A stretch of DNA of 64,000 bases from Endozoicomonas sp. 8E (GTDB lineage Bacteria > Pseudomonadota > Gammaproteobacteria > Pseudomonadales > Endozoicomonadaceae). Both the position numbers and the translations under genes were made by a program. The stretch covers positions 3,603,697 through 3,667,696 of the forward strand of contig NZ_CP120717.1 of NCBI RefSeq assembly GCF_032883915.1, written 5' to 3'. Of the stretch, positions 36,791 through 45,163 are shown piece after piece (the stretch's first letter is position 1; every line of letters starts with the position of its first letter). The notes under the pieces were generated by a model that was not told the origin of the DNA, made no database searches, and worked only from the letters and a program-made list of their open reading frames with translations.

Positions 36791-38383
36791 TCACAAGATT
36801 GTACAGATACGCTGAAGAAGGGGTGGGGCAGCAGGCAATAAATCACTCCACCGTAGTTCAGTGATTATTACCGTGTTGCCACCAGCGGTCACCACATGAC
36901 TGCCATCGTCGCTAAAGCGGGCTGATTCAACCCTGTATCCATGGGAAATGCAGGCTTTTTCTAACCATGACCCATCGTGCTGCAGACCAATGATTTTCGC
37001 TGTGCCATCATCACTGGCGGTCACCAAATGGCGGCCATCAGGGCTGAAGGCCGCTGACTTGACAGGATCCTCATGTTCAAAGATGGCTTTTTCTACCCAT
37101 GATCCATTGTTTTTCTGGCGATGGATTTTCACTGTCTTATCCCAACTGGTGGTGACCACATGGTGGTCATCGGGGCTGAAGGTGGCTGATAGAACCGTGC
37201 GATTATGGGAAATGCAGGCTATTTCCAACCATGAGCCATCGGGCTGCTGTCTAATGATTTTCGCCGTGCCATCTTCGCTTTCGCTGGCGGTCACCAGGTG
37301 GCGGCCATCAGGGCTGAAGGTGGCTGACCTGACACGATCCTGATGGTTAAAAATGAAGGCTGCTTCTTCCCATGATCCATCGGTCTTTTGGCGATGGATT
37401 CTCACTGTCTTATCCCAACCGGTGGTGACCACATGCTGGCCATCGGGGCTGAAGTTACCTGAGTAAACAGCATCATCATGGGAAAATGTGGCTGTCAATT
37501 GCCATGATCCATCGTCCTTGCGGCTATGGATTTGCGCCGTTCTGTCGAAACTGCTGGTTATCACATGGCGGCCATTGGTGCTAAAGCTGGCTGCCAGAAC
37601 CGAGTCATTATGGAAAATGCAGGCTTTTTCTGACCATGATCCATCGTACTCCAAACGGTATATTTTCGCTGTGCCATCCCAACTGGCGGTTAACACTTGC
37701 TCGCCATCGGGGCTGAAAATAGCTGAGCTAACCCTTCTTCCATGGGGAATGATGGCGTTTGTTTCCCATGATCCATCCGCCATGCGGCGGTAGATTTTTG
37801 CTGTATAATCGAGACTGGCGATTAACAGATGGCGGCCATCGACACTGAGGACGGCTGAGTCGACAGATTCATTTGCGTGAATGGTATCTTTTCTCACCAG
37901 ATTAAATATTTTATATTCGTACATCAGCCTGGCTTTGGTGAAATATAACTGAGCAGGCACACAAACCCCCACCGGGTTGAGGTCTGTGAGTGACTTCAAC
38001 AACGCCTGATTATTCGTGAACGACTCTAACCAAGCACGGAGTTGAGTGGCATCTTTTGTTTTGATGGCGGCCCTTAGTTGATACTGCTGTGCTGAAGGAA
38101 ACCGACGATACCAGGCTTTTGCCAGAGCGTTATCCTCTTTGACAGCCTCGTGAAGAAAGGTACAGGTAAGTTCTATGCTGCGGATATCTCTTAGCTCCAA
38201 ATAGGAAAAAATCATGGAAAGTGGTAATCTGGTTAAAGCCTGCAATGAAGGTTTATCCTTTATTTTCTGGTCAGGTACCTTGACCCTTCTATCTGCATGA
38301 TTACCCTCTGGTGTTTGCAAATGAGCTCGCTCAGGAGGCGAGTGTGAAACTTCAATTCTGGGGTTGTTGTCTATTCCATTCAT
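36791..38383 (-). CDS. F22: F-box-like / eight-blade WD40 protein
   Basis: 530 residues from the ATG at 38383; an in-frame TTG 14 codons earlier is judged less likely because the homologous leader starts at MNGIDNN. F-box TRLPLSMIFSYLELRDIRSIELTCTFL; this copy has a Pro two residues before the SMIF motif. Blade openers: NESV, GRRV, NDSV, DDAV, QDRV, NRTV, EDPV, GYRV. Blade 5 has two extra residues (ASESEDGTAKII). Strongly similar to F21 over its whole length, so the pair is a relatively recent duplication. Upstream element at about 38470-38506. Confidence 0.92.
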   Translation of the reverse strand: MNGIDNNPRIEVSHSPPERAHLQTPEGNHADRRVKVPDQKIKDKPSLQALTRLPLSMIFSYLELRDIRSIELTCTFLHEAVKEDNALAKAWYRRFPSAQQYQLRAAIKTKDATQLRAWLESFTNNQALLKSLTDLNPVGVCVPAQLYFTKARLMYEYKIFNLVRKDTIHANESVDSAVLSVDGRHLLIASLDYTAKIYRRMADGSWETNAIIPHGRRVSSAIFSPDGEQVLTASWDGTAKIYRLEYDGSWSEKACIFHNDSVLAASFSTNGRHVITSSFDRTAQIHSRKDDGSWQLTATFSHDDAVYSGNFSPDGQHVVTTGWDKTVRIHRQKTDGSWEEAAFIFNHQDRVRSATFSPDGRHLVTASESEDGTAKIIRQQPDGSWLEIACISHNRTVLSATFSPDDHHVVTTSWDKTVKIHRQKNNGSWVEKAIFEHEDPVKSAAFSPDGRHLVTASDDGTAKIIGLQHDGSWLEKACISHGYRVESARFSDDGSHVVTAGGNTVIITELRWSDLLPAAPPLLQRICTIL

Positions 38384-38571
38384 ATTTTTTTTCTCTGCAA
38401 GCAGGTACGTATCCTCGATAAGCAACGACGTTCAATATTGATCCAGCTAGTTAGAATCGGATTTAGAATGAAAGTTCATGACAGGATGTTAAGTGCAGCT
38501 AACAAGGTTTGTTTCTTTCAACAGGGGCAGAATGGCGTCACTCATTGACCACCCCTGTTGAGTAAGAAAAA

Positions 38572-39671
38572 TCACAAGATTGTACAGATACGCTGAAAAA
38601 GGGGTGAGGCAGGCAATAAATCACTCCGCTTTAGCTCAGTGATTTTCACCATGTGGCCGCCAGCGGTCACCACATAACTGCCATCGTCGCTAAAGCTGGC
38701 TGACTGAACCCAGCCATCATGGGAAAGGCAGGCTTTTTCTGACCATGACCCATCGCACCCCAAACTATATATTTTCGCTGTGCCATCGCGACTGGCGGTC
38801 AGCGCATGCTCCCCATCGAGGCTGAAAACAGTTGCGTTGACCCAGCTTTCATGGGGAATGGTGGTGATTGTTTCCCAGGATCCATCAGCCATGTGGCGGT
38901 AGATTTTTGCTGTATTGTCGCGACTGCCGGTTAACAGATGGCAGGCCTCGGCACTGAGGGCGGCTGAGGCGACATTATTTTCGTGAATGGTGTTTTTTCT
39001 CACCAAATTAAATATTCTGCATTCGGACATCAGCCTGGTTTTGGTGAAATATAACCGGGCAGGGAAACAACTATCCTCGCGATTGAGATTTATGAGTGAC
39101 TCCACCAGCGCCTGGTCATTCGAGAACGACTCTAACCAATCACGGAGTTGATTATCATCTTTTGTTTTGATGGCTGTGCTTAGTTGATACTGCTGTGCTG
39201 AAGAGAACCGATGATACCAGTCTTTTGCCAGAGCCTTATCATCGAAGACAGTCTCGGGAAGGGGGGGTGTAAACCCGTTCTGAACTGCGGATATCCCTAG
39301 GAGCCTGACCGAGAATAGCGCCCGTAGCGAGGACGGCAGAAAATTGAGGATGAAAATTCGGTTTTGTAAGGAGAATAGCGAGCTATTTGACGAACAAAAG
39401 CGGATTTTCAGACCAATTTGCTGCCGCCGCAGTAGGGCAGTCTATTCTCGGTCAGGCTTCTAGGCTCCAAATCGTGAAAAATCATGGCAGATGACGACGG
39501 GGAAACTGATAACGAAGGTTTTTCCTTTTCTTCCCTGTCAGATACTGTGATGCTCCTTCCTGCCCTTGTAACCGCTGATGTTTCCAATCGAGCTCGTTTG
39601 GGTGGTGGCGGGTGAAGGCCTTCAATGATGGAGATATTGTCTATTTTGTTCCTTGAAAGTGAGTATTTCAT
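38572..39671 (-). pseudogene. F23: F-box/WD40 pseudogene (MITE insertion, frameshift, five blades lost, start lost)
   Basis: The N-terminal part (39460-39653) encodes KIDNISIIEGLHPPPPKR and the start of the F-box, but the ATG expected before it is mutated (AGGAACAAAATAGAC). A 159-bp MITE splits the F-box at 39301-39459. A run of seven C (39271-39277, minus strand) shifts the frame after DIRSSERVYTPP. The remaining frame carries the linker (DDKALAKDWYHRFSSAQQ) and only three blades (openers NNV, ESWV, DGWV). Compared with F22, blades 3-7 are deleted. The relative order of these lesions is unknown. Confidence 0.9.
39301..39459. mobile_element. MITE-B copy 2 (159 bp, CTAG target duplication)
   Basis: Same length as copy 1 and, in opposite orientation, clearly similar inside (GGAGAATAGCGAGCTATTTG; TTTTCAGACCAATTTGCTGC). 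The termini are a different inverted repeat, GAGCCTGACCGAGAATAG and CTATTCTCGGTCAGGCTT. CTAG flanks both ends (39297-39300, 39460-39463). Removing the element plus one CTAG restores GATATCCCTAGGCTCCAAA, matching the F-box region of F22. It interrupts F23. Confidence 0.83.
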
Positions 39672-39771
39672 CCTTGATGAGCAAGGGGCGCTACAGTCGA
39701 TACTTGAATTTAGATTCGGTTTTTGCCTGGAAGTTCAGAACAGGTTGATAAGTAAAACCAACAAAATTTTT

Positions 39772-41240
39772 TCATGACTCGTTCCCACGCTCCAGTGGGT
39801 GTCGCAAAACTCTCTCCAGCGTGGGAACGAGTTGACTCCCGTCATTCCCGGCTTCATTCCCGTCATTCCCGGCTTTATTCCCGTCATTCCCGGCTTTATT
39901 CCCGTCATTCCCGGCTTCATTCCCGTCATTCCCGCGAAGGCGGGAATCCACACTGACTCTCCGCCAAAACCATACTGCCCGGTGCCCCCCTGGCCTTGTC
40001 ATCCCCGAGAAGACAGAGACCAACTGTTGGCCCTGGATTCCCGCCTTCGCGGGAATGACGACCTCAGAGCATGGGAACGAGCTGTTGGAGTTTTGCGACA
40101 CCCTCTCCAGCGTGGGAACGAGTTGACTCCCGTCATTCCCGACTTTACTCCCTTCATTCCCGACTTTATTCTCGGCATTCCTGACTTAATTCTCGTCATT
40201 CCCGACTTAATTCTCGTCATTCCCGCGAAGGCGGGAATCCACACTGACTCACCACCAGAACCATTCTGCCCGGTGCCCCCCTGGCCTTGTCATCCCCGAG
40301 AAGACAGAGACCAACTGTTGGCCCTGGATTCCCGCCTTCGCGGGAATGACGACCTCAGAGCATGGGAACGAGCTGTTGGTGTTTTGCGACACCCTCTCCA
40401 GCGTGGGAACGAGTTGACTCCCGTCATTCCCGACTTTACTCCCTTCATTCCCGACTTTATTCTCGGCATTCCCGACTTTATTCTCGTCATTCCCGACTTA
40501 ATTCTCGTCATTCCCGCGAAGGCGGGAATCCACACTGACTCACCACCAGAACCATACTGCCCGGTGCCCCCCTGGCCTTGTCATCCCCGAGAAGACAGAG
40601 ACCGACTGTTGGCCCTGGATTCCCGCCTTCGCGGGAATGACGACCTCAGAGCATGGGAACGAGCTGTTGGAGTTTTGCGACACCCTCTCCAGCGTGGGAA
40701 CGAGTTGACTCCCGTCATTCCCGACTTTACGCCCTTCATTCCCGACTTTATTCTCGGCATTCCCGACTTTATTCTCGTCATTCCCGCGAAGGCGGGAATC
40801 CACACTGACTCACCACCAGAACCATACTGCCCGGTGCCCCCCTGGCCTTGTCATCCCCGAGAAGGCAGAGATCGACCCTTGGCGCTGGATTCCCGCCTTC
40901 GCGGGAATGACGACCTCAGAGCATGGGAACGAGCTGTTGGAGTTTTGCGACACCCTCTCCAGCGTGGGAACGAGTTGACTCCCGTCATTCCCGACTTTAC
41001 TCCCTTCATTCCCGACTTTATTCTCGGCATTCCCGACTTTATTCTCGTCATTCCCGCGAAGGCGGGAATCCACACTGACTCACCACCAGAACCATACTGC
41101 CCGGTGCCCCCCTGGCCTTGTCATCCCCGAGAAGGCAGAGATCGACCCTTGGCGCTGGATTCCCGCCTTCGCGGGAATGACGACCTCAGAGCATGGGAAC
41201 GAGCTGTTGGTGTTTTGCGACACCCTCTCCAGCGTGGGAA
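39772..41240. repeat. Block of five long direct repeats with ATTCCC-N8-GGGAAT palindromes
   Basis: GTGGGAACGAG recurs at 39821, 40112, 40403, 40694, 40964 and, truncated, 41234, giving units of 291, 291, 291, 270 and 270 bp. The 21-bp difference equals one short tandem repeat (CCCGACTTTATTCTCGTCATT type); each unit begins with three to five of these. Each unit then has ATTCCCGCGAAGGCGGGAAT (39928, 40219, 40510, 40780, 41050), a ~90-bp conserved spacer, and its inverse (40037, 40328, 40619, 40889, 41159). The palindrome fits the pattern of neisserial dRS3. Because unit lengths are multiples of three, a long open frame crosses the block on the plus strand; no coding function is claimed. Confidence 0.9.
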
Positions 41241-41335
41241 GGAACCATATCTAAATAACCAGAAGCACCCTGTTTTATTGCATCGAACTCAGTTCTGAGC
41301 TGTCAAGAACTTCTGCTTCCGAGCCATCAATCAAT

Positions 41336-42250
41336 TCAAGTCAGAGCAGTAAGTTGCCTCGTTCCATCCTCACTGGTGGTCTCCAGGATTCGGCCATCGT
41401 AGTAGAAGATTAATGATTCGACCGGCCCATCGTGGTGAATGGTGATTTGTTCTGACCATGATCCGTCGGCCGCCTCGCAATAGACTTTGGCCGTGTGATC
41501 GTCACTGGCGGTCACCACATGTTTGTCATCAGCGCTGAAGGTGGCTATTCCGATTTTGCCACTATGGCAAATGGTGGCTTTTACTGCCCATGATCCGTCG
41601 TCAGTCAATCCAAAGATTTTTGCTGTGTGATCGTCACTGGTGGTCAGCAGATGCCTGTCATCAGAGCTAAAGGTGACTGATCTGATCTTGTCACCATGGA
41701 AAATGCAGGCTTTTTCTATCCATGATCCATCTGCCTGTAGGTCAAAAATTTTTGCCGAGTAATCGTTACTGATGGTCACCAGATGCTTGTCATCATTGCT
41801 AAAGGTGGCTGATCTGATCTTGTCACCAAGGCAAATACAGGTTTTTTCTGTGCATGATCCATCTGCCAGGTCAAAAACTTTTGCCGTATTATCGTTACTG
41901 ATGGTTACCAGATGGAGACCATTGAGGCTTAAGATAGCTGAGCTGACAGCACCTCTAGTGGGAACGGTGGACTCTGCTAATGATCCATCGACCTGCCGAT
42001 TATAGATTTTCGCGCTGCCATCGGTACTGACGGTCACCGAACGGAGGATACCGATACTTCCTTCGGCTTGAAGATGGTGGCTTGGCTGTTGCAAACAGTC
42101 ATACCGCTCCATACAAAATTGTCTCAGTTCAACTGCAGTAACAACCTTTCCGAAACCAACAGCTGCTGATGCGCTCTGCGGCTGAACAGGTTTTGTTAAG
42201 TGTGAGTCTGGAAGTCCGTTAGCACCGGGAGTGCTATTTAAGTTATTCAT
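41336..42250 (-). CDS. WD40-repeat protein without F-box
   Basis: 304 residues. The N-terminal ~70 residues (MNNLNSTPGANGLPDSHLTK, AVELRQFCMERYDCLQQ) match neither the array leader nor an F-box. About six WD40 repeats follow, of the array's type (GDKIRSATFSNDDKHLVTIS, DDHTAKIFGLTDDGSW), with two adjacent blades starting GDKIRS, a sign of internal duplication. The ATG at 42250 has AAGGAACTT upstream. The shared upstream element is present (42357-42391) with the best palindrome of all copies, so it is probably co-regulated with the array. It could be a free propeller acting as competitor or scaffold; that is speculation. Confidence 0.85.
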   Translation of the reverse strand: MNNLNSTPGANGLPDSHLTKPVQPQSASAAVGFGKVVTAVELRQFCMERYDCLQQPSHHLQAEGSIGILRSVTVSTDGSAKIYNRQVDGSLAESTVPTRGAVSSAILSLNGLHLVTISNDNTAKVFDLADGSCTEKTCICLGDKIRSATFSNDDKHLVTISNDYSAKIFDLQADGSWIEKACIFHGDKIRSVTFSSDDRHLLTTSDDHTAKIFGLTDDGSWAVKATICHSGKIGIATFSADDKHVVTASDDHTAKVYCEAADGSWSEQITIHHDGPVESLIFYYDGRILETTSEDGTRQLTALT

Positions 42251-42356
42251 ATCAAGTTCCTTTTTATTAAGTTGGATTTATCCGACATTCATGGATATTG
42301 TTTTGAAGGTCATCCAATATTGATTTACTCCATCTATTGAGAGTTCCTTTCAGGAT

Positions 42357-42391
42357 AAAAGTTCATAACATGTTGTTAGTACGACTAACAA
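42357..42391 (-). promoter_or_regulatory. Upstream element with perfect 8-3-8 palindrome
   Basis: On the minus strand TTGTTAGTCGTACTAACAA (42373-42391) is a perfect inverted repeat, arms TTGTTAGT and ACTAACAA around CGT, followed by CATGTTATGAAC as in the array promoters. This copy shows most clearly that the conserved block contains a dyad typical of dimeric repressor or activator sites. Confidence 0.55.
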
Positions 42392-42425
42392 ATAACAGAG
42401 TGTTAATTTAAAATAATCAATGGTA

Positions 42426-42630
42426 AGTACTCAACCATACGAAATCATATTTTCTGACTTATTGTTCAGGCACTTGCGGCAACTGCTCCTGCGTTGCTCT
42501 AGCTCCTGCATCCATGCAGTCGTGCTGCGTTGCAACTCTGGTCACATAGCTTGCTATGTTCCCGTCGTTGCGCCTTGCAGAGCACCTGCCCAATAAACCA
42601 GAAATATTCGATTCCGTATGGCTGAGTACT
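42426..42630. mobile_element. MITE-A copy 2 (205 bp, TA target duplication)
   Basis: Nearly identical to copy 1 (same length, only a handful of differences seen), with TA at 42424-42425 and 42631-42632 and the same AGTACTCA / TGAGTACT ends. It occupies most of the 440-bp gap between the WD40-only gene and the 346-residue gene. The remainder of that gap is AT-rich and shows nothing else recognisable apart from the promoter element. Confidence 0.85.
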
Positions 42631-42690
42631 TAAGAAAGTTGAAGTGTGACTTTATGATAAAGTCAGTGCTGATTTTAAATGGTCGGAGTC

Positions 42691-43731
42691 TTATATTTTT
42701 GCATTCTGTAGCTCTAAAAAAATCTCGTATTCTGGTTTTATATTTAAGTGTCTTCTTGAAGCAGAGAATATTCTAAAATACGGACGATCATCCGAGTTTC
42801 TTAAAGTTCCAAACAGTGTGGGTACAATCTTCTGATTAAAAATAGCTTTAGAACAGGGTTTGTTCTTTTTTGTTTTAATTGTTTTATTAAATGAGTGTTT
42901 GGTGCTTTTTAGTTCTTTCCATATTTTTTTTATTTGATCCATTGTGTTGTTCGGAAAAAGTAATTTCAATTGGCTTTTGCTGTTTAATAAAATTAGATCA
43001 TTGCCTTTTTTAAAGGTTTTTGTATAGTCCTCTATTGTTGAAGAGTCACCAGTAAGCCATTGATTAAGAGTAAACATACCTGCCATCGATTGTAATATGT
43101 GAAAATTGTTGTTTTCTCTGAGAATTACGAAATCGTGACAATACGTTTTAATATTTTCATGTATGTAACTGATTTTATGGATGAATATGTAATCATTTTC
43201 TGGGTCGCTATTAATGTAAGTCTTATATAAATGCTGTTCCTCAGATGAAAAAACATAAGGGATTGAACAATTTCCTTTAGCGAGTTTTTCCGCAAGGACT
43301 TCTGCTGTTATGTGGCATACATATTGATTCTTTAGTTCATTAGTGCTCAACTCTAATGGAGATAAAGAAGCGCTGCCTGGTTTTATGGGAAACTTTTCAC
43401 ACATGCATTGTTTATCTGCACCCAATGTCTCATCAGTAGCATTGGATAAAAATCTACTACCTGCCTTAATCTCATCTTGAACTGAAACAATTCTTGAAAA
43501 TGCACAGGAAACTTCTTCTAAAGTGTCCTTAACAAGCTGTGATTCTTCCTCTGGGACAGTTAATTGTGCTGTGCCTGCTAACGGGTTAAAGTTGAGCAAT
43601 GAAGGTTGACTCTTGTTATAGACAGTGACGTCTCTACCCATACTGACACCCAGTGGTGTCTCTGATTGAGATTGATGAGGTGTTGTCAGGGGGGAGCCAA
43701 CAATTCTGGAGCTGTTATCTATTCCGTCCAT
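42691..43731 (-). CDS. 346-residue protein of unknown family (copy A), array-type leader
   Basis: The N-terminus MDGIDNSSRIVGSPLTTP...MGRDVTVYNK follows the leader pattern of the F-box genes (MxGIxN...GRxITV), but no F-box or WD40 follows. Residues ~110-346 are conserved with the copy at 47.4-48.4 kb: ELKNxxVCH, YCHDFVILRENN-FHILQSM, NQWLTGDSSTI, FNKTIKTKKNKPCSKAIF, and SDDRPYFRIFSASR. The Cys-His and H-[DE]-F-V-I signatures could belong to a papain-like fold, but this is weak. Start: the ATG at 43731 with CAGGGA upstream, rather than the TTG five codons earlier. The array-type upstream element is at 43816-43852. Codon use is AT-rich. Function unknown. Confidence 0.82.
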   Translation of the reverse strand: MDGIDNSSRIVGSPLTTPHQSQSETPLGVSMGRDVTVYNKSQPSLLNFNPLAGTAQLTVPEEESQLVKDTLEEVSCAFSRIVSVQDEIKAGSRFLSNATDETLGADKQCMCEKFPIKPGSASLSPLELSTNELKNQYVCHITAEVLAEKLAKGNCSIPYVFSSEEQHLYKTYINSDPENDYIFIHKISYIHENIKTYCHDFVILRENNNFHILQSMAGMFTLNQWLTGDSSTIEDYTKTFKKGNDLILLNSKSQLKLLFPNNTMDQIKKIWKELKSTKHSFNKTIKTKKNKPCSKAIFNQKIVPTLFGTLRNSDDRPYFRIFSASRRHLNIKPEYEIFLELQNAKI

Positions 43732-43815
43732 GGTTTTTCCCTGCAAGTTAGCATTTGTCCTGGATTAGCAAGTCGATTAAAAACGGGCGCAGTAATTTAG
43801 AGTTGCTTAAGGAAT

Positions 43816-43852
43816 GAAAGTTCATAACATGTTGTAAAGTACAACTAACAAA
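43816..43852 (-). promoter_or_regulatory. Array-type upstream element of the 346-residue gene A
   Basis: Minus-strand TTGTTAGTTGTACTTTACAA then CATGTTATGAACTTTC, the same block as in front of the F-box genes, placed 85 bp before the ATG. It ties an otherwise unrelated protein to the array's regulation. Confidence 0.5.
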
Positions 43853-43896
43853 GTTTCTTTCAGAGCACAAAGAATGGCGTCGCTGAGTGATAACAA

Positions 43897-43985
43897 TCAA
43901 TTATTCTCTCGTAGTTCAGTGATTTTTACCGTGTTATCCCAACTGGTGGCCATCGGCGCTGAAGTTGGCCGTTCTGAAACCCACC
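43897..43985 (-). pseudogene. Relic of an F-box/WD40 gene 3' end
   Basis: Reading the minus strand, RTANFSADGH is followed, after a small deletion, by WDNTVKITELRENN-stop, i.e. the last blade and tail of an array gene. The rest is missing. The remainder of the gap to the next gene (43986-44287) is AT-rich and I see no gene in it. Confidence 0.7.
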
Positions 43986-44287
43986 TTATTAACAGAAGAG
44001 AACAGACTCTGCCTTGCACAAAAGCCTGATGTATTGGTGTTATATGAATACAAAATAGATAAAATAATTCGAGCTATTGCAATTGACCTTTGTTTTTTAT
44101 GTGCTATAAGTTTGTTTGCTTTGAAAATGAATACTGATTCATAGCACCTTTCTTGTTATTTTCAGGATATTGAGCTCCACAGCCGTTCTTCCCTGTCGCT
44201 CATTGTCATCTTCATTGACTCGGATGTCAGTGAAACTTTTTTTATATGGATTTGTTGAGGCTTTCAATCAGCTATCTAAGAGAAACC

Positions 44288-45010
44288 ATGCAACCATTAC
44301 AAGATGACCAGACATCAAAAGCCTTATTAAAACCGGCGACGGTTGTTCCATGCACCACAGAATCTGATCAGCCAGCACAGTGGAAACTGGAGTTCTGCCA
44401 ATACAAGGCAACTATGATGTTGGGTACTGGTGAGCTTAAATTCTTTCCATTTATTCTCAATGGAGAGATTTATCATCGTATAAACAGGTTCACAGGTTGT
44501 AATTCTGTTTCAAGAAGTGATGAGGTTTTATTAGAAAATTTTACTGAACGACAAGCAGAAAAAAACAACCTGATTAAAAGGAGACTTTCTGATGTCATAA
44601 CAAAAGGTTTTAAAAATGTTTGCATAGTTTTAGATAAAGATACAAAAGAACCAATAAAAGGCGTATGTCACGACTTTGCTTACTACTTGAGCCTTGGGTT
44701 ATCAAATTTTGAGTCCCCGAGATATGATCATGATGCTTTTTTCGAATCACTTCCAAACATAAAAGTCATTGAGTTTACTGGAGAACAGGATTTAAGGTTT
44801 GGAGATATTGTGCAAATAACAGAGCAGCCTGCCTGCGTTGAACATAAACCTTTGGTTTACCATAGCGTGGTATATATCGGTGATGGAAAATATATTAGCA
44901 AGATTTCTGAACTTGATATTTACTTCCAGGATCTTGAGTCAATATTAGATACTACTGAAGCTCGGAAAAAAGGACGTCTGAGGGTTATCAGAGAGACAGA
45001 CACCTTGTAA
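44288..45010 (+). CDS. Putative papain/NlpC-P60-like cysteine hydrolase
   Basis: 240 residues from the ATG at 44288, chosen because AAGAGA lies just upstream; an ATG 14 codons earlier (44246) is in frame but has no ribosome site. The order GVCHDFAYYLSLGL (Cys), then LRFGDIVQI, then YHSVVYIGDGKYISK (His) matches the layout of NlpC/P60 and CHAP-type amidases/peptidases, where a Cys and a His form the active site. The N-terminal half (WKLEFCQYKATMMLG, FFPFILNGEIYHRI) is shared with the two-domain protein at 48.5-50.2 kb. No signal peptide. Substrate unknown; an intracellular effector or peptidoglycan/peptide amidase are both possible. Confidence 0.75.
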   Translation: MQPLQDDQTSKALLKPATVVPCTTESDQPAQWKLEFCQYKATMMLGTGELKFFPFILNGEIYHRINRFTGCNSVSRSDEVLLENFTERQAEKNNLIKRRLSDVITKGFKNVCIVLDKDTKEPIKGVCHDFAYYLSLGLSNFESPRYDHDAFFESLPNIKVIEFTGEQDLRFGDIVQITEQPACVEHKPLVYHSVVYIGDGKYISKISELDIYFQDLESILDTTEARKKGRLRVIRETDTL

Positions 45011-45049
45011 ACACCGCAACCCGGAATGATCTTCTCGGATGCCCATTGA

Positions 45050-45150
45050 TGACAGCGATTTAACTCGCTTAGTGATTTTCACTAAGTCGTCACCAATGGC
45101 AGTTACCACCTGGCTGCCATCGGAGCTAAAGTGGCTGATAAGACTGAGTT
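45050..45150 (-). pseudogene. Relic of an F-box/WD40 last blade
   Basis: The minus strand encodes SVLSAT, then with a one-base shift FSSDGSQVVTAIGDDLVKIT, the final blade of an array-type gene. It lies between the cysteine-hydrolase gene and fghA, directly after the latter's stop. Confidence 0.7.
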
Positions 45151-45163
45151 TTTAAATGTCTTT

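Noticed and set aside
1640-38383. Regular ~130-bp DNA periodicity suggesting CRISPR or satellite repeats
   Set aside because: The period equals one WD40 blade (about 43 codons) within intact coding frames; there is no short identical repeat with unique spacers.
39799-41298. Long plus-strand open frame of about 500 codons
   Set aside because: It consists entirely of translated direct repeats whose unit length is a multiple of three. There is no domain and no convincing ribosome site, and similar frames exist on the other strand.
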